This document shows positions 1 through 8,184 of a DNA stretch of 64,000 nt, piece by piece (position 1 is the stretch's first letter; every line of letters begins with the position of its first letter). Position numbers and translations under genes: made by a program. The stretch lies in contig JBATVL010000042.1 of assembly GCA_049671745.1 (NCBI GenBank), positions 19,220 to 83,219 of the forward strand, in the 5' to 3' direction. Under the pieces are notes generated by a model. That model ran no database searches, had not been told where the DNA came from, and saw nothing but the letters and a program-made list of their open reading frames with translations. This stretch comes from SNAP01 sp049671745 (GTDB lineage Bacteria; Bacteroidota; Bacteroidia; Bacteroidales; Marinifilaceae).

Positions 1-927
1 TTCAGTAAGGTTTTTCTCTATACGAGCAACTACATCTTTAGACTCATCTTTAATGAATTTGTCACCAGTTATATGTTCGTAAAGTTCCATATATCTTTCT
101 GTTATGCCTTTGATGATCTCAGGAGTCATTTCAGGTATAGTCTCTCCATCTTGACCTTGGAAACCGTTCTCCATCAACCATTCTCTAACGAATTCTTTAG
201 ATAATTGTTTCTGAGCTTCTCCATTAGATAATCTTTCTTCATAACCCTTAGCATAGAAATATCTAGAAGAATCTGGAGTATGTATTTCGTCAATTAGATA
301 AATCTTGCCATCTTTTTTACCGAACTCATATTTTGTGTCTACAAGTATAAGTCCTCTTTCATTAGCCATCTCTGTACCTCTTTCAAAAAGAGCAAGAGTA
401 TATTTCTCTAAAGCCACGTAATCTTCTTCAGAAACTATGCCTTTAGATAAGATGTCTTCTCTAGAGATATCTTCATCATGACCTTCGTTCTCTTTAGTAG
501 TAGGAGTGATAATAGGATTTTCGAATTTCTCATTCTCCTTCATTCCTTCTGGCATAGGAATACCGCAAAGCATTCTTTTACCAGCTTTATACTCTCTCCA
601 AGCGTGACCAGTAAGGTATCCACGAATTACCATTTCAACTTTGAAAGGTTCGCACATATGTCCAACTGTTGCCATAGGGTCTGGAGTAGCTATTTTCCAG
701 TTTTGAACTATGTCTTGCGTTGCATCAAGGAATTTTGCTGCAATTTGGTTTAACATCTGTCCTTTAAATGGAACTCCCTCTGGTAATACTACATCAAATG
801 CAGAAATACGGTCAGAAACAACCATTGCTAAAAATTCTCCATTAATGTTGTAAACGTCTCTTACCTTTCCTTTATAAACATCTTTTTGTTTAGGGAAATT
901 GAAATCTGTTCTTACAATTGCGTTCAT
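1..927 (-). CDS. purC: SAICAR synthase PurC, C-terminus cut by window edge
   Basis: Joins aspartate to the carboxylated aminoimidazole ribotide with ATP in de novo purine synthesis (cytosol). Reading the minus strand from the ATG at 927 gives 309 uninterrupted codons up to the window edge. Family motifs are clear: KGKVRDVY at residues 19-26, SDRISAFD at 38-45, then VIRGYLTGHAW, LVDTKYEFG and DEIHTPDSSRY. Family members of this type are only a few residues longer, so almost the whole gene is present. The start codon overlaps the stop of the upstream phoH stump in an ATGA, so the two are probably translationally coupled. Identification is secure; only the 3' end is unseen. Confidence 0.97.
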   Translation of the reverse strand, partial: MNAIVRTDFNFPKQKDVYKGKVRDVYNINGEFLAMVVSDRISAFDVVLPEGVPFKGQMLNQIAAKFLDATQDIVQNWKIATPDPMATVGHMCEPFKVEMVIRGYLTGHAWREYKAGKRMLCGIPMPEGMKENEKFENPIITPTTKENEGHDEDISREDILSKGIVSEEDYVALEKYTLALFERGTEMANERGLILVDTKYEFGKKDGKIYLIDEIHTPDSSRYFYAKGYEERLSNGEAQKQLSKEFVREWLMENGFQGQDGETIPEMTPEIIKGITERYMELYEHITGDKFIKDESKDVVARIEKNLTE

Positions 928-1157
928 GTTTGATTAATTATATAGTGTTTAAAAAATATGTTTGCAGTGTTTTTAGTATTTATCTTTTCTGTAAAGATTA
1001 TAAGGTCTCTAGTATTACCTTTTACATTAATTTTATTTCCACGTGCTGAGATAATCATCTTAGGGAAGAAGCTCTTGATGATTTGTTGTTTAGTGTTGTT
1101 TACTTCGTAAAAATTAACAGTATTTATACTGCCAATGCTTATTCTTGTTTCTATCAT
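924..1157 (-). pseudogene. PhoH N-terminal stump
   Basis: A 77-residue reading frame whose first ~55 residues look like the N-terminal domain of PhoH-family ATPases (VNFYEVNNTKQQIIKSFFPK, then ISARGNKINVKG). The ATPase core of about 240 residues, with its Walker motifs, is absent, and there is no room for it: the frame runs through a short AT-rich tail (KHYIINQT) and stops within the purC start codon (ATGA overlap). In Bacteroidales phoH commonly lies just upstream of purC, which supports the assignment. I infer an internal deletion that removed the core and joined the remnant to the purC leader. Whether the stump is still translated, for example to couple purC, cannot be told. Confidence 0.7.
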
Positions 1158-1240
1158 AGTAATAGAGATAAATTCACTAATTTTGAGACTGCAAAGTACG
1201 AATAAAATTTAATATTTAAAGAATTAACTAAGATATAAAA

Positions 1241-2008
1241 ATGGAAAGAAAAGAAGCCTTTAGTCGTTTACTTGATATAATGGATCAGTTACGTGTTGAA
1301 TGTCCTTGGGATAGAAAGCAGACTATGGAAACTCTTAGAAGCCTTACTATAGAAGAGACTTACGAGCTTTCAGATGCTATATGCGAGGGCGATATGCCTG
1401 AGATAAAGAAAGAGTTAGGAGATATACTTTTGCATATCGTTTTTTATGCGAAAATTGCCACAGAACAGAATGCTTTTGATATAAAAGATGTAATAGATTC
1501 TCTTTGCGAAAAACTTATATATCGTCATCCACATATCTTCTCTGATGTTAAAGTGAAGGATGAAAAGGAAGTAGCTAAGAATTGGGAGCAACTTAAACTT
1601 AAGGAGAAAGGTAGAGACAAACGTGTTATGGGGGGAGTTCCTAAAACTATGCCATCTCTTATAAAAGCTATGCGAATACAAGACAAAGCTAGAGGTGTTG
1701 GCTTCGATTGGGATGAGAAAGAGCAAGTATGGGATAAGGTAGATGAAGAGATATTAGAACTTAAGGCTGAATTTAAATCTGGCAATATTCAGAAGATGGA
1801 AGATGAGTTTGGTGATGTAATGTTCTCTTTGGTTAATGCTGCTCGTCTTTATGATATTAATCCTGATGACGCATTGGAAAGCACAAATAGAAAATTTCTA
1901 AAACGCTTTTCTTATCTTGAAGAGAAAGTTCTTGCAGATGGTAAGAATATTAAGGATTTATCTCTAACAGAGATGGATAAGCTTTGGGAAGAGGCTAAGA
2001 AAATTTAA
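1241..2008 (+). CDS. mazG: Nucleoside triphosphate pyrophosphohydrolase MazG
   Basis: Hydrolyses (d)NTPs to monophosphate and pyrophosphate, a house-cleaning role in the cytosol. The 255-residue length fits the two-domain MazG family. The first MazG domain opens with CPWDRKQTMETLRSLTIEET (residues 21-40) and carries the metal-binding acidic pattern KKELGDILLHIVFYA. The second domain repeats the theme with EDEFGDVMFSLVNAARL. It is transcribed away from phoH/purC, so the gap of about 80 bp probably holds divergent promoters. Identification is secure. Confidence 0.95.
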   Translation: MERKEAFSRLLDIMDQLRVECPWDRKQTMETLRSLTIEETYELSDAICEGDMPEIKKELGDILLHIVFYAKIATEQNAFDIKDVIDSLCEKLIYRHPHIFSDVKVKDEKEVAKNWEQLKLKEKGRDKRVMGGVPKTMPSLIKAMRIQDKARGVGFDWDEKEQVWDKVDEEILELKAEFKSGNIQKMEDEFGDVMFSLVNAARLYDINPDDALESTNRKFLKRFSYLEEKVLADGKNIKDLSLTEMDKLWEEAKKI

Positions 2009-2071
2009 ATTACACTTATTCCTTTTGTATGAAAAAGAATTATAAATTCAGTGTCGTAATATTATTTTCAC

Positions 2072-2079
2072 TACTTTTG
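2072..2079 (+). promoter_or_regulatory. Bacteroidota -7 promoter element
   Basis: TACTTTTG matches the -7 consensus TAnnTTTG and lies 48 bp ahead of the beta-barrel gene at 2127. No convincing -33 TTTG is seen at the usual distance, so this rests on one box. Confidence 0.4.
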
Positions 2080-2126
2080 TTTAGTTAAAGAGAATTGAAT
2101 ATTGTTAAATTATTAATTATTTAAGT

Positions 2127-2720
2127 ATGAAAAGAGTTCGTATAATTGTTCTTTTAATTTCGTTAATTGTTTCATCTCTAAGTGTTAGTGCTATGGGTTA
2201 TGGAAGAGGTGGAATGGGCATAGAAGGTTTCAGGTTTGGAGTTAAGGCTGGTTTGAATCTTGCTACTATTAAATCTAGAACGGAATTTAATTATAAGTCT
2301 GGTTTTTATGTTGGTATTGTAGAAGAATTTAAAATAACAGAGAACTTTAGTTTTCAACCAGAATTTATTTATTCTCAACAAGGGGCTTTAGACAAAGATA
2401 ATAATGATATTAAATATAAGTATGATTACTTTCTTTTGCCTATTATGACTGTTATTCATGCTTCTGATATGTTTAATATTCAATTTGGTCCTCAGTTTGG
2501 ATACAATCTCTCTGCTCAAAAAGAAGGTGCTGATGGAGTTACAACACCAATTAAAAATGATGTAAATAAATTCGACTTTGGTTTTAATATGAGAGTTGGT
2601 GTAGAGGTTAGTAATAATTTCGCTATAAACCTTGGATATCATTGGGGTATTACGGAAATCAAGAATAAACAAGATAATAGAAATATGGTTTTTAATGTAG
2701 GACTTGTTGCCAAGTTGTAA
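2127..2720 (+). CDS. Small outer-membrane beta-barrel protein (PorT-like)
   Basis: A 197-residue secreted protein. Residues 1-23 form a signal peptide (basic start, then a hydrophobic run ending SVSA). The mature part alternates amphipathic strands and turns: FGVKAGLNLATI, FYVGIVEEFKIT, FSFQPEFIYSQQGA, FNIQFGPQFGYNL, FDFGFNMRVGVEVS, FAINLGYHWGITEI, and a final strand FNVGLVAKL. This is the pattern of the outer-membrane beta-barrel families abundant in Bacteroidota. A single-gene unit is suggested by a -7 box upstream and a strong terminator downstream. The specific role is not recognisable. Confidence 0.8.
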   Translation: MKRVRIIVLLISLIVSSLSVSAMGYGRGGMGIEGFRFGVKAGLNLATIKSRTEFNYKSGFYVGIVEEFKITENFSFQPEFIYSQQGALDKDNNDIKYKYDYFLLPIMTVIHASDMFNIQFGPQFGYNLSAQKEGADGVTTPIKNDVNKFDFGFNMRVGVEVSNNFAINLGYHWGITEIKNKQDNRNMVFNVGLVAKL

Positions 2721-2744
2721 TATTATCTACTACAAAATATAATG

Positions 2745-2780
2745 AGAGTCACTTTGTTTTACAAAGTGGCTCTTTTTTTT
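2745..2780 (+). terminator. Rho-independent terminator
   Basis: A 13-bp stem (2745-2757 with 2761-2773, one G-T pair), a 3-base loop and a run of T follow the beta-barrel gene. It ends that gene and separates it from the TM2 gene. Confidence 0.85.
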
Positions 2781-2855
2781 ATAATGATTTTAGTAACCAA
2801 TATACTTTTTATGATGTAGAAGTCTTTATATGTAAGTTGAACTAAATTATTAGAA

Positions 2856-3278
2856 ATGAAAAAATTATTGATTTTATTATTTATAGTTGCTTTTGCTGCT
2901 GTAAATAACGTAAGCGCTGCTAATTATAAATTAGACAATGCAAAGATAGATGTTCTGTTTGAAACAGCTCAAGACGCGAACACAAGTCTTCTAGCTCAAT
3001 CTTTAAATTTAGATAACAGTTTTGCAGCTTCTAAGTTTTCTTCTGCAAAATCAGAAAAAACCTTTGTAGCTGCTTTGCTATTGGATATCTTTTTGGGTGG
3101 TTTTGGTGTGCATAGATTTTATTTAGGTACAGAAATATTGACAGGAGTTGGATACATTCTAACTTGTGGTGGTATCTTTGGTATTATCCCACTGATTGAT
3201 ATGATTGTTTTGATTGTTGATAATGACGATATAAGCAAGTATGTTGATAATTCTAAGTTTTTTATGTGGTCAAAATAA
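2856..3278 (+). CDS. TM2-domain membrane protein
   Basis: 140 residues: signal peptide (about 1-21, ending NVSA), a low-complexity polar stretch, and a C-terminal TM2 domain with two membrane segments. The TM2 pattern is clear: FVAALLLDIFLGGFGVHRFY, the tract GTEILTGVGYILTCGG, then FGIIPLIDMIVLIV. TM2 proteins are small membrane proteins of mostly unknown function. The order signal peptide + linker + TM2 is common in Bacteroidota. It is followed by a hairpin before the next gene, so coupling to the downstream genes is uncertain. Confidence 0.85.
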   Translation: MKKLLILLFIVAFAAVNNVSAANYKLDNAKIDVLFETAQDANTSLLAQSLNLDNSFAASKFSSAKSEKTFVAALLLDIFLGGFGVHRFYLGTEILTGVGYILTCGGIFGIIPLIDMIVLIVDNDDISKYVDNSKFFMWSK

Positions 3279-3306
3279 TAATATTTGATTAACAAATTTT
3301 AAATCG

Positions 3307-3331
3307 GAGGTTGTCTAGATTAGACAGCCTC
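3307..3331 (+). other. Intergenic hairpin without T-tract
   Basis: An 11-bp stem (3307-3317 with 3321-3331, one G-T pair) and a 3-base loop between the TM2 gene and the LolA-like gene. No T-run follows, so it may be a weak terminator, a processing or stability element, or the end of the TM2 transcript. Confidence 0.5.
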
Positions 3332-3348
3332 TAAAATTATATTTAAAT

Positions 3349-4050
3349 ATGAGATTGTTATTCACACTTACTTTTTATATAATATTTTCTCTTTCCTTGT
3401 TTTGCCAAACAGTAAATAAGATTAGTTTGCATAGAGAGAGTCAAGCTCTTATTAAGGGACAAAAAATAATAGAACATGCTGATTGTTTTTATAATTCTGA
3501 AAGTTTAGACTTAATAGTCCATGTTATAAAACCTAGAGAATATATTAAGATAATCTCTAATAAGGGTGAACTAAAGATGTTTTTTCCTAAAGAGAATATG
3601 CTTATGCTTAAACAGAACTCTTATTTAGCTACCAGTAAAGAAAATCTTTATATATACATTAATAATATGTATGATGATCTAGGTTTGCGTGCTGAAGGTT
3701 TTACTATTCAAGAAACAAGATATGAGGATGAGTATATGATAGTGGAATGGGCACCACCAGTGCAAGATAAGACGGTTCTCTCAAAGGTTGAAATAATATA
3801 TGAAAATATGATGCCTATTTATACGGCAGCTTATAATATTAAAGGAACACTTTTTAAAAAGACTTATTATTCTGATTATTTTGTAAATAATAATTTAGTG
3901 ATACCAAAAAGAATTACAGATATTACATATACTACAAAGACAGATTCTATAGTCCGAAGAACCTTATATTCAGACCTTAAAATTAATGAGCAAGCTGATA
4001 TTTCTTATGAAAATTATAAAATACCAAAGGATGCTAAACTTATTAAGTAA
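3349..4050 (+). CDS. Secreted protein with LolA-like features
   Basis: 233 residues with a signal peptide (about 1-20, FSLSLFCQ). The rest is beta-rich with the feel of the LolA/LolB-like or outer-membrane lipoprotein-sorting fold: IKIISNKGELKMFFPKENM, a central VEWAPP, and YKIPKDAKLIK at the end. The fold is inferred from strand spacing, not from a diagnostic motif. It overlaps the yidD frame downstream, so the two are probably co-expressed with an envelope role. It could equally be an unrelated periplasmic beta protein. Confidence 0.45.
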   Translation: MRLLFTLTFYIIFSLSLFCQTVNKISLHRESQALIKGQKIIEHADCFYNSESLDLIVHVIKPREYIKIISNKGELKMFFPKENMLMLKQNSYLATSKENLYIYINNMYDDLGLRAEGFTIQETRYEDEYMIVEWAPPVQDKTVLSKVEIIYENMMPIYTAAYNIKGTLFKKTYYSDYFVNNNLVIPKRITDITYTTKTDSIVRRTLYSDLKINEQADISYENYKIPKDAKLIK

Positions 4051-4486
4051 ATTTCTCTTTATATCAATTCTTACACTGATTCCTTTCTATTCAAATGCTC
4101 AAGAGGTTAATGTACTTTCTGATTTACATATCATATCAAAGAGTATTAATGAGAAGCAAACTTATATAAGACCTTATATCTATAAAGATAGTAAGTCTGC
4201 TTTTATTAAATATAATCCTGTGAGTCTAACGTTTGGAGGTTTATTATTTATATATCAAAACACTATATCTTACCAGTTTTCTGCAGATTGTTTATATAAT
4301 CCTTCTTGTTCTGAGTTTAGCAAAAATTCTATAAGAGAGTATGGTTTATTTAAAGGTTGCCTTTTATCCGCTGATAGATTAATGAGGTGTAATAGAATAT
4401 CAGCCGCTGGTATTCCTGCTTGTAAATTTGATAAGCATACATATAAAGTATGCGACTCTGTAAATTATTATTCCATAACTAAATAG
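4031..4486 (+). CDS. yidD: YidD-type membrane protein insertion efficiency factor
   Basis: The YidD core is recognisable: YQFSADCLYNPSCSEFS, KNSIREYGLFKGCLLSADRL and MRCN, matching the family pattern of a Cys-x-x-x-x-Ser-Cys-Ser motif followed by an Arg-Leu-x-Arg-Cys motif. YidD assists the membrane insertase YidC. I start at ATG 4031 because it gives a clean signal peptide (MLNLLSKFLFISILTLIPFY); an in-frame ATG at 3986 would lie deeper in the preceding gene. The family is usually 70-100 residues next to yidC/rnpA; here it is about 151 residues, with a signal peptide and extra residues at both ends, so it is a divergent secreted variant. Confidence 0.75.
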   Translation: MLNLLSKFLFISILTLIPFYSNAQEVNVLSDLHIISKSINEKQTYIRPYIYKDSKSAFIKYNPVSLTFGGLLFIYQNTISYQFSADCLYNPSCSEFSKNSIREYGLFKGCLLSADRLMRCNRISAAGIPACKFDKHTYKVCDSVNYYSITK

Positions 4487-4497
4487 AGAATATCTTA

Positions 4498-5355
4498 ATG
4501 AGAAAATTTATATTGTCCTTAGTCATATTACTTTATTCCCTTTTTTCTTTCTCTCAAAATACATTAGATGTTCTATTTGTTAAATATTTAGCTGATACGG
4601 AATCTTATAAAGAATGTATTTTCGAGATAAACAAAGCTGCTGATATTTCTTCATATAGACAAACTCTAAGAGATAGTCTTTTGTATTATAAAGCTTGTAG
4701 TCAATATTCTCTAAAACTTCTTGATTCATCTTCTGAAACATTTCTTAAACTATCTGATTCTTCCTCCTTTTATAGTGAGGCTAGTCTCTTTGCAACCTAT
4801 AACTTGATTCATATTGGCAAATATAAAAAGGCCATAGATTTGTGTGACGAACTTTCTAAATCATCTAAGGTCAATTTATCCCTACTTAACTTGGAGGCTG
4901 CTGGTTGTTCTCTCTTAAAAAGAGACTATGGTGATTTTGAGATGTATATGAGCAAGGTGGATCAAGATAGATATTATTTAAAAGCTCAATCATCTTTATT
5001 ATATTCTTTTTCTAAAGAATTAAAAGAACATAAAAAGAAATCGCCTCTTCTTGCCGCTGGATTATCTACTCTATTACCTGGTTTAGGAAAAATATATGCT
5101 GGGAAAACAGGTGAAGGTTTGGCAAGTTTATTTACTGTTGGTGGATTAGGATTAGTAAGTTGGGAACAATATAGAAAGAATGGAATAAATGATTACAAAA
5201 CTATAATTGCTGGAACGATTACTTCTTTGTTCTATTTGGCAAACATATATGGTTCTTATTTCTCTGTAGTATTAACTGAAAATGAGTTTAACAATGCGTA
5301 CAAAAACAAGATATTATTTAATATTCATATTCCTCTTCGTACTTTCTATAAATAA
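4498..5355 (+). CDS. Secreted helical-repeat protein with C-terminal PGLG-IYAG membrane hairpin
   Basis: 285 residues: signal peptide (about 1-19, ending FSFSQ), a TPR-like alpha-helical region (about 20-175), then a hydrophobic C-terminal part starting with LSTLLPGLGKIYAGKTGEG. The P-G-x-G-x-I-Y-x-G pattern is also found in the next gene and resembles the start of TM2/DUF5683-like hairpins. It follows yidD by 11 bp and its end overlaps the next gene. Function is unknown; an envelope or protein-assembly role is inferred only from the neighbours. Confidence 0.7.
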   Translation: MRKFILSLVILLYSLFSFSQNTLDVLFVKYLADTESYKECIFEINKAADISSYRQTLRDSLLYYKACSQYSLKLLDSSSETFLKLSDSSSFYSEASLFATYNLIHIGKYKKAIDLCDELSKSSKVNLSLLNLEAAGCSLLKRDYGDFEMYMSKVDQDRYYLKAQSSLLYSFSKELKEHKKKSPLLAAGLSTLLPGLGKIYAGKTGEGLASLFTVGGLGLVSWEQYRKNGINDYKTIIAGTITSLFYLANIYGSYFSVVLTENEFNNAYKNKILFNIHIPLRTFYK

Positions 5356-6166
5356 GATATCTGCTCAGAACTTTACTCTTGCTGATTCTTTATTTAAAGA
5401 GAATAAATTTTTTGAGTCTTCTCTGGAGTACGAACGTGCATATTTTTATACAAAGAGTGACAGCATAAAACATATAGCTAAATATAGAAGAGCACTATGT
5501 ATTAGGTCTCTTGGTGAAAATGAAAAAGCCATAACAGAACTACAAAAAATAAATCTTTTCCGCCTAGATAAAGTTCTGCGCGTTAAGATTATTTATGAGA
5601 GTATAATAAATAGTTTTCTTCTAAAGAAATACAAACAGGTGGAACTTTATGTGAATAAATTAAAGTTCTATAACAAAAACCCAGATGCTTATTTGTGCGT
5701 GATGCCTACTTATATTCTTAGTCTTAATGCTATAAGAAAATGGGATTTGGCCAAGAAAGAATTTATCTCTTATATAGATAAAATACCATTAAATTCTGTT
5801 ATGAAGCAAGAAGCCTTAAGTAATATAGAGTCTCTCTATGCTAAGAAGAATATTCCTAAAGAGTACTTTCAAAATACAGCTGTTAACTGGTCTAGGTTTA
5901 TACCTGGTGCAGGACAAATATATACTGGAGATATACTAGAGGGTGTTTTTGCTTTTTCATTATGTTCAGCTTTTGTTCTTACAGCTGCTTATTCTTTCTA
6001 TTATGAATATTATTTTACTGGTTATATTCTTGGTTTTGGTCTATTGTATGAAAGTTATATAGGAGGAATGAAACGTGTTGCCTTTCTTGCCAATAGAAAG
6101 AATAATGACACAATGAATCTATTTAATAAGAATTGCGTAAATCTATTTATTAAATTAAATAATTAG
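5294..6166 (+). CDS. Paralogue of the preceding protein
   Basis: About 290 residues with the same plan as its upstream neighbour: signal peptide (MRTKTRYYLIFIFLFVLSI), TPR-like helices (ADSLFKENKFFESSLEYERA is a typical TPR helix pair), and a C-terminal membrane part opening with FIPGAGQIYTGDILEG. I start at ATG 5294 because it begins the signal peptide; an ATG at 5282 is also in frame. It overlaps the upstream gene by about 60 bp, implying coupling. The tandem pair probably arose by duplication and may act as partners. Function is unknown. Confidence 0.7.
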   Translation: MRTKTRYYLIFIFLFVLSINKISAQNFTLADSLFKENKFFESSLEYERAYFYTKSDSIKHIAKYRRALCIRSLGENEKAITELQKINLFRLDKVLRVKIIYESIINSFLLKKYKQVELYVNKLKFYNKNPDAYLCVMPTYILSLNAIRKWDLAKKEFISYIDKIPLNSVMKQEALSNIESLYAKKNIPKEYFQNTAVNWSRFIPGAGQIYTGDILEGVFAFSLCSAFVLTAAYSFYYEYYFTGYILGFGLLYESYIGGMKRVAFLANRKNNDTMNLFNKNCVNLFIKLNN

Positions 6167-6172
6167 AAAAAT

Positions 6173-6538
6173 ATGGAAAAAACTATAGACCTATCAGGTA
6201 AATGGAAATATAAAGAAGACTACGGGCATGGTGTTGCTACTGGCGAACTGCATATTAGTCAGCAGGGTAGTAGAGTAAAAGGTAGAATAATCTTTACAGA
6301 TACTGTTCGCGAACAAGAACCCTTTATGATACAGGAATTTGTAGAAGGTGAGATTGTTGATAATAAACTTATTCTAGATGCTTTCTCTTGGGATATCATT
6401 CATTCAGATAAAGAAATAGCCTACGAATTAGATTCTTGGTGTGGAGATATAATCTCTGATTCAAGAATAAAAGGCAGAAGTATGGATGAAAGAGGAGTAG
6501 AGGGTAGATTTGAACTTTCTAAGATAGATATTGTTTAA
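6173..6538 (+). CDS. Small soluble beta-rich protein, unknown function
   Basis: 121 residues with no signal peptide. The opening IDLSGKWKYKEDYG and the pattern of short strands (GELHISQQGSRVKGRIIF, EGEIVDNKLILDA, RIKGRSMDERGVEGRFELS) resemble small lipocalin-like or beta-barrel domains seen in Bacteroidota, but no family can be named. It starts 6 bp after the preceding gene and is followed by a gap of about 115 bp with a candidate promoter for the polyene cluster, so it is likely the last gene of the upstream unit. Confidence 0.6.
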   Translation: MEKTIDLSGKWKYKEDYGHGVATGELHISQQGSRVKGRIIFTDTVREQEPFMIQEFVEGEIVDNKLILDAFSWDIIHSDKEIAYELDSWCGDIISDSRIKGRSMDERGVEGRFELSKIDIV

Positions 6539-6607
6539 TAAAAAAAACAATTATGTCTTAATTTTGTTTATATAGCTTACTAAATTTCATTTCTTGTTAA
6601 ATCTTAT

Positions 6608-6615
6608 TATTTTTG
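6608..6615 (+). promoter_or_regulatory. Candidate -7 element ahead of the polyene cluster
   Basis: TATTTTTG matches TAnnTTTG, 37 bp ahead of the ammonia-lyase start. There is no TTTG at the normal -33 distance, so the call is weak, but the gap of about 115 bp is the only sizeable one before the long run of tightly packed genes. Confidence 0.3.
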
Positions 6616-6652
6616 ATTTCTCAAAATGAATAGGTAGATAAACAGAATTATA

Positions 6653-8182
6653 ATGATTGATGGATATAGGTTTGAATTATCAGATATAGTTTCTTATTTG
6701 TTTAAAGATAAGAAAGTAGAGATAAGTAATGCTGATAAAGAAGTATTAGAGAAGAGTTATAATTTTCTTAGTGAATATTCTAAAGAAAGAGTTATTTATG
6801 GTATAAATACTGGTTTTGGTCCTATGGCTCAATACCGTATTGAAGATAAAGATTTAATTGCATTACAATATAATATTATACGAAGTCATTCAACTGGTGC
6901 CGGTAATAATATTGATAATATATACGTTAAAGCTGCACTTATTGCCAGATTAAATACCTTTTTAAAAGGTAAGTCGGGAGTGCATACTGATTTAATCGAC
7001 TTACTTGTCGGTTTTATTAATAACGAGATATATCCCCTTATTCCTGAACATGGAGGTGTTGGAGCTAGTGGTGATTTAGTTCAAATGGCTCACATAGGTC
7101 TTGCTTTAATTGGTGAGGGCGAAGTCTCTTATAAGGGAGAGGTTTGTATGTCTGATGTTGTAATGAAACAATGTGGACTTACTCCTTTAAAACTATATAT
7201 AAGAGAAGGTCTTGCCATTGTTAATGGAACTTCTGTAATGACAGGGATTTCCCTTGTTAACGTAATTCGATCTAAGCAAATATTAAATTGGTCTATCTTA
7301 GCATCAGTAATGATGAATGAGATAGCATCCTCTTATGGTGATTTTATGGCTGAAGAATTAAATGGCGTAAAACTACATAAAGGTCAATCTAAGGTTGCTC
7401 AGATGATGAGAGAACTTACAGTCAATAGTTCTTTAATACGAAACAGAGAAAATCTTCTAGCCGATGAGGGTAAAGACAAAGATATATTTAAACACAAAGT
7501 ACAGCCTTATTATTCATTAAGATGTGTTCCTCAAATATTAGGTGTTGTATTAGATCAAATAGAGGGATCAGAGCAAGTCGTTTTAGACGAGCTTAACTCT
7601 GTTTCAGATAATCCTATTGTGGATGCTGACACTCAAAACGTTTATCATGGTGGCAATTTCCATGGTGACTATATCTCTTTTGAGATGGACAAACTAAAGA
7701 TTGCAATCACAAAACTTACTATGTTATCTGAAAGGCAAATTAATTACCTTTTTCACGATAGAATAAATGGCATATTACCTCCTTTTGTTAATCTTGGAGT
7801 ACTTGGCTTAAATTATGGTCTACAAGCCTCTCAATTTACAGCTACATCAACTACAGCTGAATCACAAACTTTATCTAACCCTATGTATGTGCACAGTATT
7901 CCTAATAATAACGACAATCAAGATATCGTTAGTATGGGAACAAACTCTGCTCTTATTACAAAGAAGATAATAGAGAATTCTTATCAAGTTATGGCTATTC
8001 AGTTTATGGCTATAGTTCAGGCTGTAGACTGTTTAAAAGCGGCAGATAAATTAAGCTCTAAAACTAGACTTATTTACGATGAGATAAGGGCTTTTTTCCC
8101 TGTATTTATAGAAGATACGCCAAAACATAAGGACATAGAGAGAATGATATCATATTTAATAAAAAAAGAAAATATAATATAA
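6653..8182 (+). CDS. Aromatic amino acid ammonia-lyase (HAL/TAL/PAL family)
   Basis: Removes ammonia from an aromatic amino acid to give a cinnamate- or urocanate-type acid, probably the aryl starter of this cluster. The 509-residue length and the motif HGGVGASGDL (133-142) identify the family; A138-S139-G140 form the MIO electrophile by self-cyclisation. Further family blocks are INTGFGP near 51-57, NGTSVMTG and QDIVSMGTN. At the substrate-selecting position the sequence reads R-S-H-S (77-80), closer to the Ser-His of histidine lyases than to the His-Leu of Rhodobacter-type tyrosine lyases. Substrate is therefore uncertain. Linkage to polyene genes favours tyrosine. First gene of the cluster, 2 bp from the ketoreductase. 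Confidence 0.93.
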   Translation: MIDGYRFELSDIVSYLFKDKKVEISNADKEVLEKSYNFLSEYSKERVIYGINTGFGPMAQYRIEDKDLIALQYNIIRSHSTGAGNNIDNIYVKAALIARLNTFLKGKSGVHTDLIDLLVGFINNEIYPLIPEHGGVGASGDLVQMAHIGLALIGEGEVSYKGEVCMSDVVMKQCGLTPLKLYIREGLAIVNGTSVMTGISLVNVIRSKQILNWSILASVMMNEIASSYGDFMAEELNGVKLHKGQSKVAQMMRELTVNSSLIRNRENLLADEGKDKDIFKHKVQPYYSLRCVPQILGVVLDQIEGSEQVVLDELNSVSDNPIVDADTQNVYHGGNFHGDYISFEMDKLKIAITKLTMLSERQINYLFHDRINGILPPFVNLGVLGLNYGLQASQFTATSTTAESQTLSNPMYVHSIPNNNDNQDIVSMGTNSALITKKIIENSYQVMAIQFMAIVQAVDCLKAADKLSSKTRLIYDEIRAFFPVFIEDTPKHKDIERMISYLIKKENII

Positions 8183-8184
8183 TA

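Noticed and set aside
478..753. 91-residue plus-strand open frame
   Set aside because: It lies fully antisense to purC, whose reading frame is certain.
1415..1785. Two minus-strand frames inside mazG
   Set aside because: Both are shadows of mazG and show no start context or family motif.
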